Shown: piece by piece, positions 41,819-51,432 of the stretch
Numbering within the stretch: the first letter of the stretch is position 1
Layout: each line of letters starts with the position of its first letter
Source: Croceimicrobium sp963974215
Lineage (GTDB): Bacteria; Bacteroidota; Bacteroidia; Flavobacteriales; Schleiferiaceae
Direction of reading: 5' to 3'
Assembly: GCA_963974215.1 (NCBI GenBank)
Contig: CAXBBL010000002.1
Span: 327,825 to 391,824 of the forward strand
DNA: 64,000 nt
The notes under the pieces: generated by a model
What the model was told of the DNA's origin: nothing
Databases searched by the model: none
The model's input: the letters and a program-made list of their open reading frames with translations, nothing else
Position numbers and translations under genes: made by a program

Positions 41819-43670
41819 ATACTTAGCGCTATTTTTTCTATTTATCAGCTCTTCTTTGCTTGCGCAGAGAAGCGAAAGATTAAGCGGCGTTTCTGCTTTG
41901 CAAATTTCACAGGAAGCACCTAAAGCCAGCCTTTCCAAAAGCGTGGTAAACCTTCCCTTCTTCGATGACTTCAGTAGTGCGGGGATTTTTGCCAATCCCG
42001 ATTTATGGGAAGCGACGAATCAGGTATACATCAATCAAACCTGGGCCAGAAGCCCGATTACCCTGGGGGTAGCCACTTTTGATGGTTTAAATCAATTTGG
42101 TCGTGCATATCGTTTAAGTGGCGGTGATAGTATCTGCGATGTCTTAAGCTCACTTAGTATCGACCTGAGTAATCCGCAAGATTCGGTTTATCTAAGTTTC
42201 TATTATCAGGCAGGCGGCTGGGGCGAACCGCCCGCAAGCAGCGATTCACTAGTGGTGCAATTTTGGGATGACAGCGATTCTGTCTGGCAATCTGCCTGGG
42301 GTACCAATAGCGGTCCTCAAGAAAGTTTTGAAAGAGTGATGCTTCCCGTTGACACGCGATTCTTTTCGAGCAACTTTAAATTCCGTTTTCTAAACTACGG
42401 CTTCCGTGCTGGCGCTTATGACATTTGGCACATCGACTACGTTGAGCTGGATGATCAAAGGGATTACCTTGACACTTTAGTTAGCGATGTGGCCTTTACC
42501 CGTCCTCACCCCAGTCTTCTAATCAATTACGAATCTTTGCCGTGGTGGCACCTCAACAACCTTGCAAACCCATCTGCCCTAGCGAAAAAAGACTTACGCC
42601 TATTTTACCGACGCAATGTAAACCCCGGCGGAAGTAACCAAGGAAGGCTTCTAGGTGAATATCAAATTACCCTGCAGGGCACTATCATAGATCAGAATGG
42701 TTTACCCGATGGTGACCTTGATGATAGCCACGGTGATAATGTAGAAACGCGTTTTCCCGTGCCCGACACGGCTGATGTCGGTCGCCCTCGCCTTGATTTT
42801 TTAAATCCGCCTTACACCGATGAGTTTAGTTTTATCTCCCGTCAGTACTACAGCGGTGGTAGTCAAACTTACAGCGCAAACGACACCCTAAGCAAAGAGC
42901 AAGATTTTAAAAATTATTATGCCTACGACGATGGTAGTGCCGAGCGATCTTACGAAGTTCTTAATAACCGTGGGGGCTTCATAGTTCAGCGCTATGATAT
43001 TCTACAAAACGACAGCCTCAAAGGTCTTTACCTTTACTTTTTACCTTCGGCAATCGATGTAACTCAACAAGATTTTAGCATTATCGTTTTAGAAAACAAT
43101 AGCGGTATTCCTGGTCAAATTCTCTACGAAAGTGACAGCCTGTATCAACCGCAGTTTAGCGATCATAATTTTTACCAGCCCTATTTATTAGACACTAATT
43201 TGGCGGCCTTTTTTACGCGCGGAACAGTATTTATTGGCATTCGTCAACAAGATGCAGGTCCTTTAACTTTAGGCTACGACCAAAACCGCCGCGGCTATAC
43301 CGAAGCTTTTTATGGCGAAGTCGATGATTTATACCAATCCTTTCTTGGCGCGACCATAATGATGCGCCCTATTTATGGCTATGCCCCACGTGACTTACAC
43401 ATGCGGGAAGATGCTTTTAGCAAAGAAGATTTTGAAGTTTACCCAAATCCCAGTCGGGGTATAATAAATATTAAATTCCCTTTCTCTGAAAAGGAAAAAG
43501 CCAATTGGACTTTGGGCTTACGCACTATAAATGGCGCTTTAATTCGCCGCAGCCCTGCCACTGAAACGTGGGATATGGGTAATTTGAGCCCGGGCCTCTA
43601 TTTATTGGAAATTCAAAAAACAAGCAGTAGCGAGCTTTATCGCAAGAAAATAATTATTCAAACGTATTAA
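41802..43670 (+). CDS. T9SS-sorted secreted protein
   Basis: 622 aa. Signal peptide (about 1-21, ending LLAQ), a large beta-rich body with lectin-like or choice-of-anchor-like segments (LPFFDDFSSAGIFANPDLWE near the N terminus), and a C-terminal type A sorting domain (about 545-622) with VYPNPSRGIINIKF, GLYLLEI and the terminal KKIIIQTY. It would be exported through the outer membrane and attached to the surface by T9SS. Function unknown. The start overlaps the PASTA gene by 17 nt; the stop shares one base with the rluD start (TAATG). Confidence 0.85.
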   Translation: MTLFYKYLALFFLFISSSLLAQRSERLSGVSALQISQEAPKASLSKSVVNLPFFDDFSSAGIFANPDLWEATNQVYINQTWARSPITLGVATFDGLNQFGRAYRLSGGDSICDVLSSLSIDLSNPQDSVYLSFYYQAGGWGEPPASSDSLVVQFWDDSDSVWQSAWGTNSGPQESFERVMLPVDTRFFSSNFKFRFLNYGFRAGAYDIWHIDYVELDDQRDYLDTLVSDVAFTRPHPSLLINYESLPWWHLNNLANPSALAKKDLRLFYRRNVNPGGSNQGRLLGEYQITLQGTIIDQNGLPDGDLDDSHGDNVETRFPVPDTADVGRPRLDFLNPPYTDEFSFISRQYYSGGSQTYSANDTLSKEQDFKNYYAYDDGSAERSYEVLNNRGGFIVQRYDILQNDSLKGLYLYFLPSAIDVTQQDFSIIVLENNSGIPGQILYESDSLYQPQFSDHNFYQPYLLDTNLAAFFTRGTVFIGIRQQDAGPLTLGYDQNRRGYTEAFYGEVDDLYQSFLGATIMMRPIYGYAPRDLHMREDAFSKEDFEVYPNPSRGIINIKFPFSEKEKANWTLGLRTINGALIRRSPATETWDMGNLSPGLYLLEIQKTSSSELYRKKIIIQTY

Positions 43671-44722
43671 TGGACAAAGAACTAGATCCGCAATCGGACC
43701 AATTTTTAGAAGAGCAGGATCAAGAAGAATTATTTGAACATCATCGCATAGTGGCCGAACCAGGCCAAAGCCCTTTACGGGTAGATAAGTTTTTAGTAAA
43801 CCTTTTAAAAAACACCACCCGCAATAAGGTCCAGCAAGCCGCCGCAGCCGGAAATATTCGGGTGAATGATAAAAAAGTAAAAAGCAATCACAAAGTTAAA
43901 CCGGGTGACATTGTACAAGTAGTTTTAGCCTACCCACCGAGGGATACCGATCTAATTGCAGAAGACATTCCAGTGGAAGTTTTATACCAAGATCAAGACG
44001 TAATAGTACTCCACAAAGAGCCGGGTATGGTGGTTCATCCGGGCTTTGGCAATTACGATGGTACGCTGGTTAACGCACTGCTTTACAAGTTTCAAAATTT
44101 ACCCGGTTTAGATAAAGAAAGACCCGGTTTGGTGCATCGCTTAGACCGCGATACGAGCGGTATTATGGTAGTAGCGGCCAATGAAAAAGCGATGGCGCAT
44201 TTAGCCAATCAATTTTTTGAACGCAGCACCCAAAGGACCTACCATGCGCTAGTTTGGGGTAATGTGGAAGAAGACTCAGGCACCATCAGCGGCAATATTG
44301 GTCGTAGTTTAAAAAACCGTAAGATCTTTAAGGTTTATGCTGATGAAGACGAAATTGGTAAGCACGCGGTAACCCATTACAAAGTGGTAGAGCGCTTAGG
44401 CTATGTAACCTTAGTGGAGTGCAAATTGGAAACAGGACGTACCCACCAAATTCGCGTTCACATGAAACATATTGGCCATACTTTGTTTAATGATAAAGAG
44501 TATGGCGGTGATAAAGTATTGAAAGGGACGACCTTTACAAAGTACAAGCAATTTGTAGAAAACTGCTTCCTTGTATGCCCACGTCAAGCACTGCATGCCA
44601 AGACTCTAGGCTTTACGCACCCAACTTCGGGAGAGGCTCTATCGTTTAATTCAGACTTACCCGAAGACATGCAAGCCTTAGTGGAAAAGTGGCGTAATTA
44701 CAGTCACTTTAAAACCGAATAA
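43670..44722 (+). CDS. rluD: RluA-family 23S rRNA pseudouridine synthase, RluD-like
   Basis: 350 aa. S4 RNA-binding domain (about 30-90; LRVDKFLVNLLKNTTRNKVQ) and a pseudouridine synthase catalytic domain (about 100-330) with HRLDRDTSGIMVVA containing the catalytic Asp, CKLETGRTHQIRVHMKHIG and LHAKTLGFTHP. RluD modifies helix 69 of 23S rRNA; specificity among RluA paralogues is assigned by length and the S4 domain. Start overlaps the previous stop by one base. Twenty acidic residues precede the S4 domain. Confidence 0.9.
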   Translation: MDKELDPQSDQFLEEQDQEELFEHHRIVAEPGQSPLRVDKFLVNLLKNTTRNKVQQAAAAGNIRVNDKKVKSNHKVKPGDIVQVVLAYPPRDTDLIAEDIPVEVLYQDQDVIVLHKEPGMVVHPGFGNYDGTLVNALLYKFQNLPGLDKERPGLVHRLDRDTSGIMVVAANEKAMAHLANQFFERSTQRTYHALVWGNVEEDSGTISGNIGRSLKNRKIFKVYADEDEIGKHAVTHYKVVERLGYVTLVECKLETGRTHQIRVHMKHIGHTLFNDKEYGGDKVLKGTTFTKYKQFVENCFLVCPRQALHAKTLGFTHPTSGEALSFNSDLPEDMQALVEKWRNYSHFKTE

Positions 44723-44756
44723 ATTATAAGAACTTTGAAGCAATAAGGATTTTAAA

Positions 44757-45869
44757 ATGAAGAAGCACGCCAAAAGTTTAGCCCTCGCCAGTATTGGACT
44801 TAGTGTCCTTGTATTTACGCAATGTAAAGACGACGAACCTACTGTCCCGAGCCAAAGTTTTGGTACTCCTTATACCTTAGAAGTTCCCACTGGATTCCCA
44901 CCGGCTAATATTCAACCCGGTAATCCCCTTACGGAAGAAGGGATAAAACTGGGCCGCTTCTTATTTTACGAAAAGGCCCTTTCGGGAGATGGCACCCAAT
45001 CGTGCGGAAGCTGCCATATACAAGAGCGCGCTTTTACCGATGCAACGGCTACTTCAGTAGGGATACATGGCACCTTCGGGACGCGCAAGGCCATGCCCCT
45101 TTTCAACCTAGCTTTTCACGATAATTTCTTTTGGGACGGGCGTTCGCTAACGCTGGAAGAGCAAGCTTTAGTGCCTATTGAAGATCCCATTGAAATGGAT
45201 AACGATTTAGCTACTGCCGTTGCACGTTTACAAGCAAATCCTATGTATCCGCCCATGTTTAAAGCCGCTTTTGGCACTAGCACTATCACTGCGGAAAACT
45301 TAGGGAAAGCTATTGCCCAATTTGAACGTACTTTAATTTCGGCAAACTCCAAATTTGACTCGGTTATACGCTTACAAAGCGGCGCCAAATTTACCGAATT
45401 AGAGCAGCGTGGCTACGAATTATTTACCTCCGACTTCGATCCCAATGGAGGTTTTGGCGGCGATTGTTTCCATTGTCATGGCGAAAGAGAAACGGCCTAC
45501 CTCTTTGGAGCCTTTGGAAGAGATTTACAATTTGTAAACAACGGTCTGAAAGCAGTTTACACTGATGAAGGTCGTGCCCGTATTACTGGCAAAGCACAAG
45601 ATGTCGGCAAATTTAAGGTACCCAGTGTGCGCAATGTCGAGTTTGCTTTCCCTTATATGCACGATGGCAGCATTCCTAATTTAGACAGCCTAATTGGCTT
45701 CTATAATTTCGGTGGGCATTTACATCCTAATATCGATCCAAATATGAAAGCGGCGGGCATTGGCCGAAATTGGAGTGCGGGACAAAAACAAGCTTTGGCC
45801 GCTTTCTTAAGAACGCTAAGCGATTATAAGTTTCTAGAAGACACGACGTTTAGTGATCCTCATAATTAA
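44757..45869 (+). CDS. Dihaem cytochrome c peroxidase-like lipoprotein
   Basis: 370 aa. Lipoprotein signal (lipobox VFTQC, Cys at about 23). Two c-type haem sites: CGSCH (about 82-86) and CFHCH (about 237-241), in the MauG/CcpA arrangement; KFKVPSVRNVEFAFPYMHDGS carries the usual C-terminal ligand region. It reduces hydrogen peroxide, or acts as a MauG-type oxidase, in the periplasm. The neighbouring FWDGRSLTLEEQAL segment is also typical. It starts 34 nt after rluD and may have its own promoter; no exact -7 element seen. Confidence 0.9.
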   Translation: MKKHAKSLALASIGLSVLVFTQCKDDEPTVPSQSFGTPYTLEVPTGFPPANIQPGNPLTEEGIKLGRFLFYEKALSGDGTQSCGSCHIQERAFTDATATSVGIHGTFGTRKAMPLFNLAFHDNFFWDGRSLTLEEQALVPIEDPIEMDNDLATAVARLQANPMYPPMFKAAFGTSTITAENLGKAIAQFERTLISANSKFDSVIRLQSGAKFTELEQRGYELFTSDFDPNGGFGGDCFHCHGERETAYLFGAFGRDLQFVNNGLKAVYTDEGRARITGKAQDVGKFKVPSVRNVEFAFPYMHDGSIPNLDSLIGFYNFGGHLHPNIDPNMKAAGIGRNWSAGQKQALAAFLRTLSDYKFLEDTTFSDPHN

Positions 45870-45881
45870 TGTGAATTCTGA

Positions 45882-47336
45882 CTATTCTATCCCACAGGGA
45901 TACTCTAAAACTCGTCCTTTGAAAAGCGACAGCAACTCATCACTTTCATCTCCACGCACGATCAAGTAAGGAAGATAACCTTGTGATGCTGCCTCTTTCA
46001 CCCAAATAGGGCGGGGCAAATTAGTGTAGCAAATAAAACCAGAATAAAACATGGCTTCCGCGTGGTTGAAAGCACCCGTATTAAAAAGCACCGTGTTTTC
46101 GGGTAGGCTTGCGCCAAGATCTGTAAAAAAATGATGTTGGCATTCTCTTTTCGGATCCCGATGCTCTTCAGCCAATATATACTGTACACCACCAAAGACA
46201 CCAAAAAATGGGAGTACGAAAATATATTTCTTCACCTTTGTGCTAATGGCTACTTGCTGGTAAAGCAAACCAATGGCCACCATTAACAGAGGAGCCGTAA
46301 CCAAAGTAAATGCCGGTAACTTAGTTTTTGCTACTGTAAAAAACAGGAGCACAAATATAATGGAGCCTATTGCAGCATAGAAAGATTTTGGCAGGCGAGA
46401 AAAACTGCTGACTGCAGAAGAATTACTTCTGGAGCCCATTATTAAAAGACTAAGCAAAATAGCCAGCGTAATAATAAAAGACTTCGAAAACCAGGCCAAA
46501 TGAAAAAGCGGACCGTGTTCGTGCCCTTCTAATGCCTCACTAAAATGACGCGAATTATAGGCCAGCTCCGCCAAAGTTAACTCGGGCGCAATTTGATAAG
46601 TATAGGCGTACCAAGAGCCAATGGCCAATGCGGGTAAAAGTGCCCAAGCGAATAAGGCAATCCACTCCTTGGTTTTCCAGCGATACAGTAGCGCATTTAA
46701 ACCCAAAATTAAAAAGGGAAGGTATCCCACTAAAAACTTAGTCAGAACCGCTAGCGCGCTAAATAGGGCTAACCACATTATATTTCTCAGTCGCTTTTCA
46801 CCTTCGCTTACGCGTGCTTTTTCTGCAAAAAGTACTCCGAAGCTCACCCATAGGATGAAGGCCAAGTCGTTCTGACCCATCCCTAATACCCCATTAGAAA
46901 GTTTTAGAAAGGCTAAACTAAAAATAGCCGCCATACTCAGAGATAGCGCGTGCCAAACTTCTAATTTATAGAGCCTTAGGATCTTATAAAATGCAAAGGC
47001 GAGTAATGTTATGGTAAGAAAACCATTCAGGCGATAGCCTACTAAATTCTCACCAAAGAGCTTCATAACCAAAGCGGCCTGATACGAAAACAAAGGTGGC
47101 TTATGCAGCCAAACCTCGGTTTGAAACCAAAGCTTATACTTATAGGAACTGGCCGCGGCTTCTTTATACAAACGCGGAATACTGGGATCTTCCGTTAAGT
47201 TTTTAGCCACTACCGCATGAAAACGTTCATCCCATTCATTTAAAAAATTGGGTTGAAAGGCATTCTTAAGCAGAAATAAACCCAGTACCAAAACGAATAG
47301 AATTTGGATAATGCGATTCACCGGGACTTTTCTCAT
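45882..47336 (-). CDS. GT39/ArnT-like membrane glycosyltransferase
   Basis: 484 aa with about 11-12 membrane helices. The first periplasmic loop contains NEWDERFHAVVAKNL, with the acidic pair typical of the PMT/ArnT (GT-C, GT39/GT83) family that uses polyprenyl-phosphate sugars. The acceptor is unknown; lipid A or protein are possible. The C-terminal soluble part (about 400-484) is poorly conserved. It ends an apparent operon GT2 - rsmG - GT39 (10 nt after rsmG) and is convergent with the peroxidase gene, 12 nt apart. Confidence 0.83.
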   Translation of the reverse strand: MRKVPVNRIIQILFVLVLGLFLLKNAFQPNFLNEWDERFHAVVAKNLTEDPSIPRLYKEAAASSYKYKLWFQTEVWLHKPPLFSYQAALVMKLFGENLVGYRLNGFLTITLLAFAFYKILRLYKLEVWHALSLSMAAIFSLAFLKLSNGVLGMGQNDLAFILWVSFGVLFAEKARVSEGEKRLRNIMWLALFSALAVLTKFLVGYLPFLILGLNALLYRWKTKEWIALFAWALLPALAIGSWYAYTYQIAPELTLAELAYNSRHFSEALEGHEHGPLFHLAWFSKSFIITLAILLSLLIMGSRSNSSAVSSFSRLPKSFYAAIGSIIFVLLFFTVAKTKLPAFTLVTAPLLMVAIGLLYQQVAISTKVKKYIFVLPFFGVFGGVQYILAEEHRDPKRECQHHFFTDLGASLPENTVLFNTGAFNHAEAMFYSGFICYTNLPRPIWVKEAASQGYLPYLIVRGDESDELLSLFKGRVLEYPCGIE

Positions 47337-47346
47337 TCTAAGCGGT

Positions 47347-47967
47347 TTAGGCTTTTAAATAAACAACTTTCTTAGTTTCGAAAAACTCTTCCTCGAAGAA
47401 GCGCGGGATATCATAAACCTTGGCACGTGAATAATTGGCCAACTCCTCTTTAAGGTCACCGCCCTTTAGATATAAAATGCCATTCGCCCTTGAGCCTGCC
47501 GATACACCTTTGCGAATTTTACCACGCGTCCAAGTCATAAAACGCGGCATCTGAGTAACCGCCCGGGAAACGATAAAATCGAAACTTTCGTTCAATTGCT
47601 CAGCGCGTAAATGCTCGGCACGCACATTCTTTAAGTCCAAAGCTGCCGCCACTTCATTCACTACCTTAATCTTTTTACCTATGCTATCTACCAAAGTGAA
47701 ATAAGCCTGCGGAAAAAGAATAGCCAGAGGAATGCCTGGAAAACCACCACCGGTGCCGATATCTAAAATCTGCGCGGTGGGGTAGAACTCACAAACCTTA
47801 GCAATCGCCAAAGAATGTAAAACGTGGCGCTCGTAAAAATGCTCCGTATCCTTACGGGAGATGACATTAATTTGGGCATTCCATTCATCGTACAAAGCTT
47901 GCAGTTGACTAAACTGTTCCCGTTGCAGGTCGCTAAGGTTAGGAAAGTATTTCAAGATTAATTCCAT
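47347..47967 (-). CDS. rsmG: 16S rRNA (guanine-527-N7)-methyltransferase
   Basis: 206 aa. Rossmann methyltransferase with INVISRKDTEHFYERHVLHSLA, the SAM motif ILDIGTGGGFPGIPLAI (about 70-86) and FDFIVSRAVTQMPRFM, all diagnostic of RsmG (GidB). Start chosen at ATG 47967 (MELILKYFPNLS), 2 nt after the upstream glycosyltransferase stop; a longer frame starting at 48075 would add 36 residues lying inside that gene. Confidence 0.95.
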   Translation of the reverse strand: MELILKYFPNLSDLQREQFSQLQALYDEWNAQINVISRKDTEHFYERHVLHSLAIAKVCEFYPTAQILDIGTGGGFPGIPLAILFPQAYFTLVDSIGKKIKVVNEVAAALDLKNVRAEHLRAEQLNESFDFIVSRAVTQMPRFMTWTRGKIRKGVSAGSRANGILYLKGGDLKEELANYSRAKVYDIPRFFEEEFFETKKVVYLKA

Positions 47968-47969
47968 AA

Positions 47970-49061
47970 TTACCAAGTTTTTCGGGGCCCAAAAATGAGG
48001 TTTTGCAAATGAATAAGAGTGGTTAATAAAGACCATGAAAACTCCCATAAAGGAAAGACCAACCACTCTTGCCAAGCTTTGAAATGCATTGCTAAAGGTT
48101 TAGCCATCGCCAGCATTAGAATGTATCTTATGAAAAATACAAACAAGACCTGTTTGGCGGCTAGCATTAAAACCAAAGGCAGAAATAAGTAATAAAACAA
48201 CTGTAGCAAACCTTCTAGGCCCAGGCCAAGCTTACGCGAGATGGGGTATTTAAAAGAAGCCGAATAATGACGACGCTTTTGCAACCACCACTGCTCCATG
48301 CTTGTAGGTGCATCCGAATAGGTAAAACTATCGTCGTTAAACTGAAGCTTCACCCGAGCATTTTTCAGAGACGAAACAAATAAATCGTCATCGCCCGAAA
48401 GTACTTCACTATGTTCGGTAAAACCATCAGCCCGATTAAATATGCTTTTATTGTAGGCCATATTTCTACCTACTCCCATATAGGTTTTTTGAGCTAAAGC
48501 AGCCGAATAATAACTACTCGCGGTTTGAAAGGTCTCAAAAATACTGAGTCCGGTAACAAAGTTTTTAGGGCCCGTTAAGCCACCAAAGCCGAGGACTAAA
48601 TCGTATTCTGTTAGGGGAGCAGACATATTACGCGCCCACTGAAAAGAAGAAGGCCAGCAGTCTGCATCAGTAAAAAGGAGAGCCTCATGTTTCGCTTGGC
48701 TAATCGCAAAACTTATCGCTTTCTTCTTCCCTTCTGCCGGACGATTAAATACGCGTAGATGCTCAAAATCTTTGGACATTTCGGCCAATAGCAATTCCGT
48801 TTTATCAGTACTACCATCATTAATGAGCAGCACTTCAAAATTGGGATGATCCTGTTTTAAAAGTACCGGAAGAAAATCTTTGATATTATGCGCTTCATTT
48901 CGCGCCGCCACTATTATTGAAAGTGGAATTACTTGCCTAGGCACCTCTTCTACTTTGCTATTGCGCAAGCCTCTGCGCAAGCGATGAAAGCGTTGATAGT
49001 GAATTATAATAAGTGCTAAGCAAATTAGCAGCCAGAGGGCTAATGGTAAAAGCATCTGCAT
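47970..49061 (-). CDS. Family 2 glycosyltransferase, membrane-bound
   Basis: 363 aa. One N-terminal membrane helix, a GT-A catalytic domain (about 45-270) with SIIVAARNEAHNIKDFLP, INDGSTDKT, the metal-binding FTDADC, SGDDDLFV and WWLQKRRHYS, and two or three C-terminal membrane helices. The overall plan resembles processive or lipid-linked-sugar GT2 enzymes. Substrate unknown. The start is ATG 49061 or ATG 49055. A -7 element (TATCTTTG, minus) ends 5 nt before the first, implying a leaderless or very short-leader mRNA. Confidence 0.88.
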   Translation of the reverse strand: MQMLLPLALWLLICLALIIIHYQRFHRLRRGLRNSKVEEVPRQVIPLSIIVAARNEAHNIKDFLPVLLKQDHPNFEVLLINDGSTDKTELLLAEMSKDFEHLRVFNRPAEGKKKAISFAISQAKHEALLFTDADCWPSSFQWARNMSAPLTEYDLVLGFGGLTGPKNFVTGLSIFETFQTASSYYSAALAQKTYMGVGRNMAYNKSIFNRADGFTEHSEVLSGDDDLFVSSLKNARVKLQFNDDSFTYSDAPTSMEQWWLQKRRHYSASFKYPISRKLGLGLEGLLQLFYYLFLPLVLMLAAKQVLFVFFIRYILMLAMAKPLAMHFKAWQEWLVFPLWEFSWSLLTTLIHLQNLIFGPRKTW

Positions 49062-49066
49062 AAGCG

Positions 49067-49074
49067 CAAAGATA
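49067..49074 (-). promoter_or_regulatory. -7 promoter element of the GT2-rsmG-GT39 operon
   Basis: TATCTTTG on minus, exact match, only 5 nt from ATG 49061 and 11 nt from ATG 49055. Confidence 0.55.
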
Positions 49075-49153
49075 GTTCTTGAAAATAGCCCAACGAATTA
49101 GCTTTTAAAATAATGGGTAAAAATATTCTCATCTTCATCTCCCTTATTCCACG

Positions 49154-49161
49154 TATTTTTG
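49154..49161 (+). promoter_or_regulatory. -7 promoter element of tgt
   Basis: TATTTTTG, exact match, only 4 nt before the tgt ATG; the start point should fall at or next to the A of ATG. Confidence 0.55.
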
Positions 49162-49165
49162 CCGG

Positions 49166-50296
49166 ATGCAATTTCGGCTCGAACATCAAGACCCCAAATC
49201 TAAAGCCCGCAGTGCTACTATAAGCACTGCGCATGGCGAGATAAAAACCCCTATTTTCATGCCTGTTGGCACCGTTGGAACGGTTAAGGCCGTGCATCAG
49301 CGCGAACTGAAAGAGGATATTAAGGCCCAAATAATTTTGGGAAACACCTATCATTTATACCTGCGCCCTGGTACCGATATTTTAAATCGTGCCGGTGGCT
49401 TACATCAGTTTATGAATTGGCAGGGACCAATTCTCACCGATAGTGGTGGTTATCAAGTTTATAGTTTATCCGACAATAATAAGATTACCGAAGAAGGCGT
49501 GGCTTTCAAATCGCATATCGATGGATCTAGACACTTTTTTAGTCCCGAAAAATCCATGGAAATCCAGCGCAATATTGGTGCGGATATCATTATGGCTTTC
49601 GATGAATGTCCGCCTTACCCCAGCACTTACGAGTATGCGCGCCTATCGATGGAAATGACCCATCGTTGGTTAAAAAGATGCGGCATTTGGCTTAGTGAAA
49701 ATGAGCCACTTTACGGATATGAGCAAACGCTTTTCCCTATTGTTCAAGGAAGCACTTATACCGATTTGCGCATCAAAAGCGCCGAAGCCATTGCCGAATT
49801 TGGCGCTGATGGCAATGCTATCGGTGGTCTTTCGGTAGGCGAACCCGCCGAGGAAATGTATGCCATGACCGATATAGTTTGCGGCGTTTTACCAGCAGAC
49901 AAACCCCGTTATTTAATGGGCGTCGGTACTCCCGCAAATATTTTAGAGAACATCGCCCTTGGAGTAGATATGTTTGACTGTGTTATGCCCACCAGAAATG
50001 GACGCAACGGCATGATCTTCACCAGTGAGGGCATTATAAATATTAAAAACAAAAAGTGGGAAGACGATTTCGGTCCCCTCGACCCAAATGGTCCCACTTT
50101 CGTAGATACGCAGTATTCAAAAGCATATTTAAGACATTTATTTGCGGCTAACGAACATTTAGGCCGGCAAATAGCCAGTGTACACAATTTAGGCTTCTAT
50201 ATTTGGTTAGTAGGAGAAGCTCGCACACAAATTGAGGCCGGCACCTTTGCCAGCTGGAAAGAGCAAATGGTAATTAAAGTATCCCAACGCCTGTGA
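49166..50296 (+). CDS. tgt: Queuine/preQ1 tRNA-ribosyltransferase lacking zinc cysteines
   Basis: 376 aa. Exchanges guanine 34 of tRNAs with GU(N) anticodons for preQ1. TIM-barrel motifs are intact: ILTDSGGYQV (Asp92), FDECPPYPS (Asp146), IGGLSVGEP, MGVGTP and FDCVMPTRNGRNG (Asp271). The zinc subdomain that normally reads CxCxxC before YSRAYLHHL is here DPNGPTFVDTQYSKAYLRHL (306-324), with none of the three Cys; the distal His (His340, VHNLGFY) remains. The start agrees with the family N terminus. It overlaps the next gene by 4 nt (GTGA). Confidence 0.95.
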   Translation: MQFRLEHQDPKSKARSATISTAHGEIKTPIFMPVGTVGTVKAVHQRELKEDIKAQIILGNTYHLYLRPGTDILNRAGGLHQFMNWQGPILTDSGGYQVYSLSDNNKITEEGVAFKSHIDGSRHFFSPEKSMEIQRNIGADIIMAFDECPPYPSTYEYARLSMEMTHRWLKRCGIWLSENEPLYGYEQTLFPIVQGSTYTDLRIKSAEAIAEFGADGNAIGGLSVGEPAEEMYAMTDIVCGVLPADKPRYLMGVGTPANILENIALGVDMFDCVMPTRNGRNGMIFTSEGIINIKNKKWEDDFGPLDPNGPTFVDTQYSKAYLRHLFAANEHLGRQIASVHNLGFYIWLVGEARTQIEAGTFASWKEQMVIKVSQRL

Positions 50297-51381
50297 AGAT
50301 TTTCAAGATCATTGATCTCTATATCATCAAGAAATTCCTTGGAACTTTCTTTTTGACCATTGCCCTAATTTTGGCAATTGCTATTGTTTTTGACATCTCC
50401 GAAAAAATCGATGACTTCATTACCCGTGGTGCCAGTACACGCGAAATTATTTTCGATTATTACCTGAACTTTTTAGTTTTCTACGGCAATCTCTTCAGCT
50501 CGATGATTGTGTTTATTGCGACCATATTTTTTAGCTCGCGTATGACAGCTAATACCGAAATTGTAGCGATCTTAACGGGAGGCGTTAGTTTTAAAAGGAT
50601 GATGTTTCCCTACTTTGTCTCCGCAACCATTGTGGCAAGCATTAGTCTGTTTTTGAGCCATTTTGTAATTCCGTATACCAATGTACAACGCTTGGAATTT
50701 CAGCATGCCTACATCGATAAAAAGGAAAATGAAGGTTTTAAAGACATCCACCGCCAGATAAAGCCCGGTCACATTATATACTTCGAGAATTACAATACTA
50801 AACGAAATTCTGGCTACCATTTCACCTACGAAGTATTTACGGGCAACACCTTAAGCTATAAGTTAAAAGCCGATTTTATCCGATTGGATACATCCATAAA
50901 TGTATGGACTTTAGAAAATTATGATATCCGTACCATTGACGAAAATGGCAAGGAAGAATTAGAGCAAGGTCGAAAACTGACCCGAAGCTTTGATTTTGAT
51001 GCGGCTGACATTGTACCTCGACTTTACACGGTAGAAATGATGAACACACCCGAACTCAATGATTTTATTGAAGCGGAAACCTTGCGAGGTTCGGAAAACA
51101 CTAACTTTTACCTCATTGAAAAACACCAACGTACTTCTTGGCCCTTTGCCACTTATATATTGGTATTAATTGGGGTTAGTATATCATCCAAAAAAACTCG
51201 CGGCGGTCTAGGCCTAAATGTAGCAGTCGGCCTGGTACTTTGCGTTACTTACATATTTTTCATGCAAATCTCTACTACTTTCGCCACTGTGGGGAGCCTA
51301 TCGCCCCTACTCGCCGTATGGATTCCCAATATAGTTTTCGGCTTTATTGGTGCATATCTCTACTATATTGCGCCTAAGTAG
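50293..51381 (+). CDS. LptF/LptG-family permease
   Basis: 362 aa, YjgP/YjgQ family subunit of the LPS transport ABC exporter. Three N-terminal membrane helices (IIDLYIIKKFLGTFFLTIALILA, about 5-30, then 60-80 and 100-118), a periplasmic beta-jellyroll region (about 125-275), and three C-terminal helices. LptF and LptG act with LptB2 to lift LPS from the inner membrane. Which of the two it is cannot be settled; Bacteroidota have two paralogues apart in the genome. GTG start overlaps the tgt stop (GTGA), suggesting coupled translation. Confidence 0.9.
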   Translation: MKIFKIIDLYIIKKFLGTFFLTIALILAIAIVFDISEKIDDFITRGASTREIIFDYYLNFLVFYGNLFSSMIVFIATIFFSSRMTANTEIVAILTGGVSFKRMMFPYFVSATIVASISLFLSHFVIPYTNVQRLEFQHAYIDKKENEGFKDIHRQIKPGHIIYFENYNTKRNSGYHFTYEVFTGNTLSYKLKADFIRLDTSINVWTLENYDIRTIDENGKEELEQGRKLTRSFDFDAADIVPRLYTVEMMNTPELNDFIEAETLRGSENTNFYLIEKHQRTSWPFATYILVLIGVSISSKKTRGGLGLNVAVGLVLCVTYIFFMQISTTFATVGSLSPLLAVWIPNIVFGFIGAYLYYIAPK

Positions 51382-51432
51382 TAATCGATTGGCATATTTT
51401 TACATATTTGCAAGATATAAAGAGGGACAATT

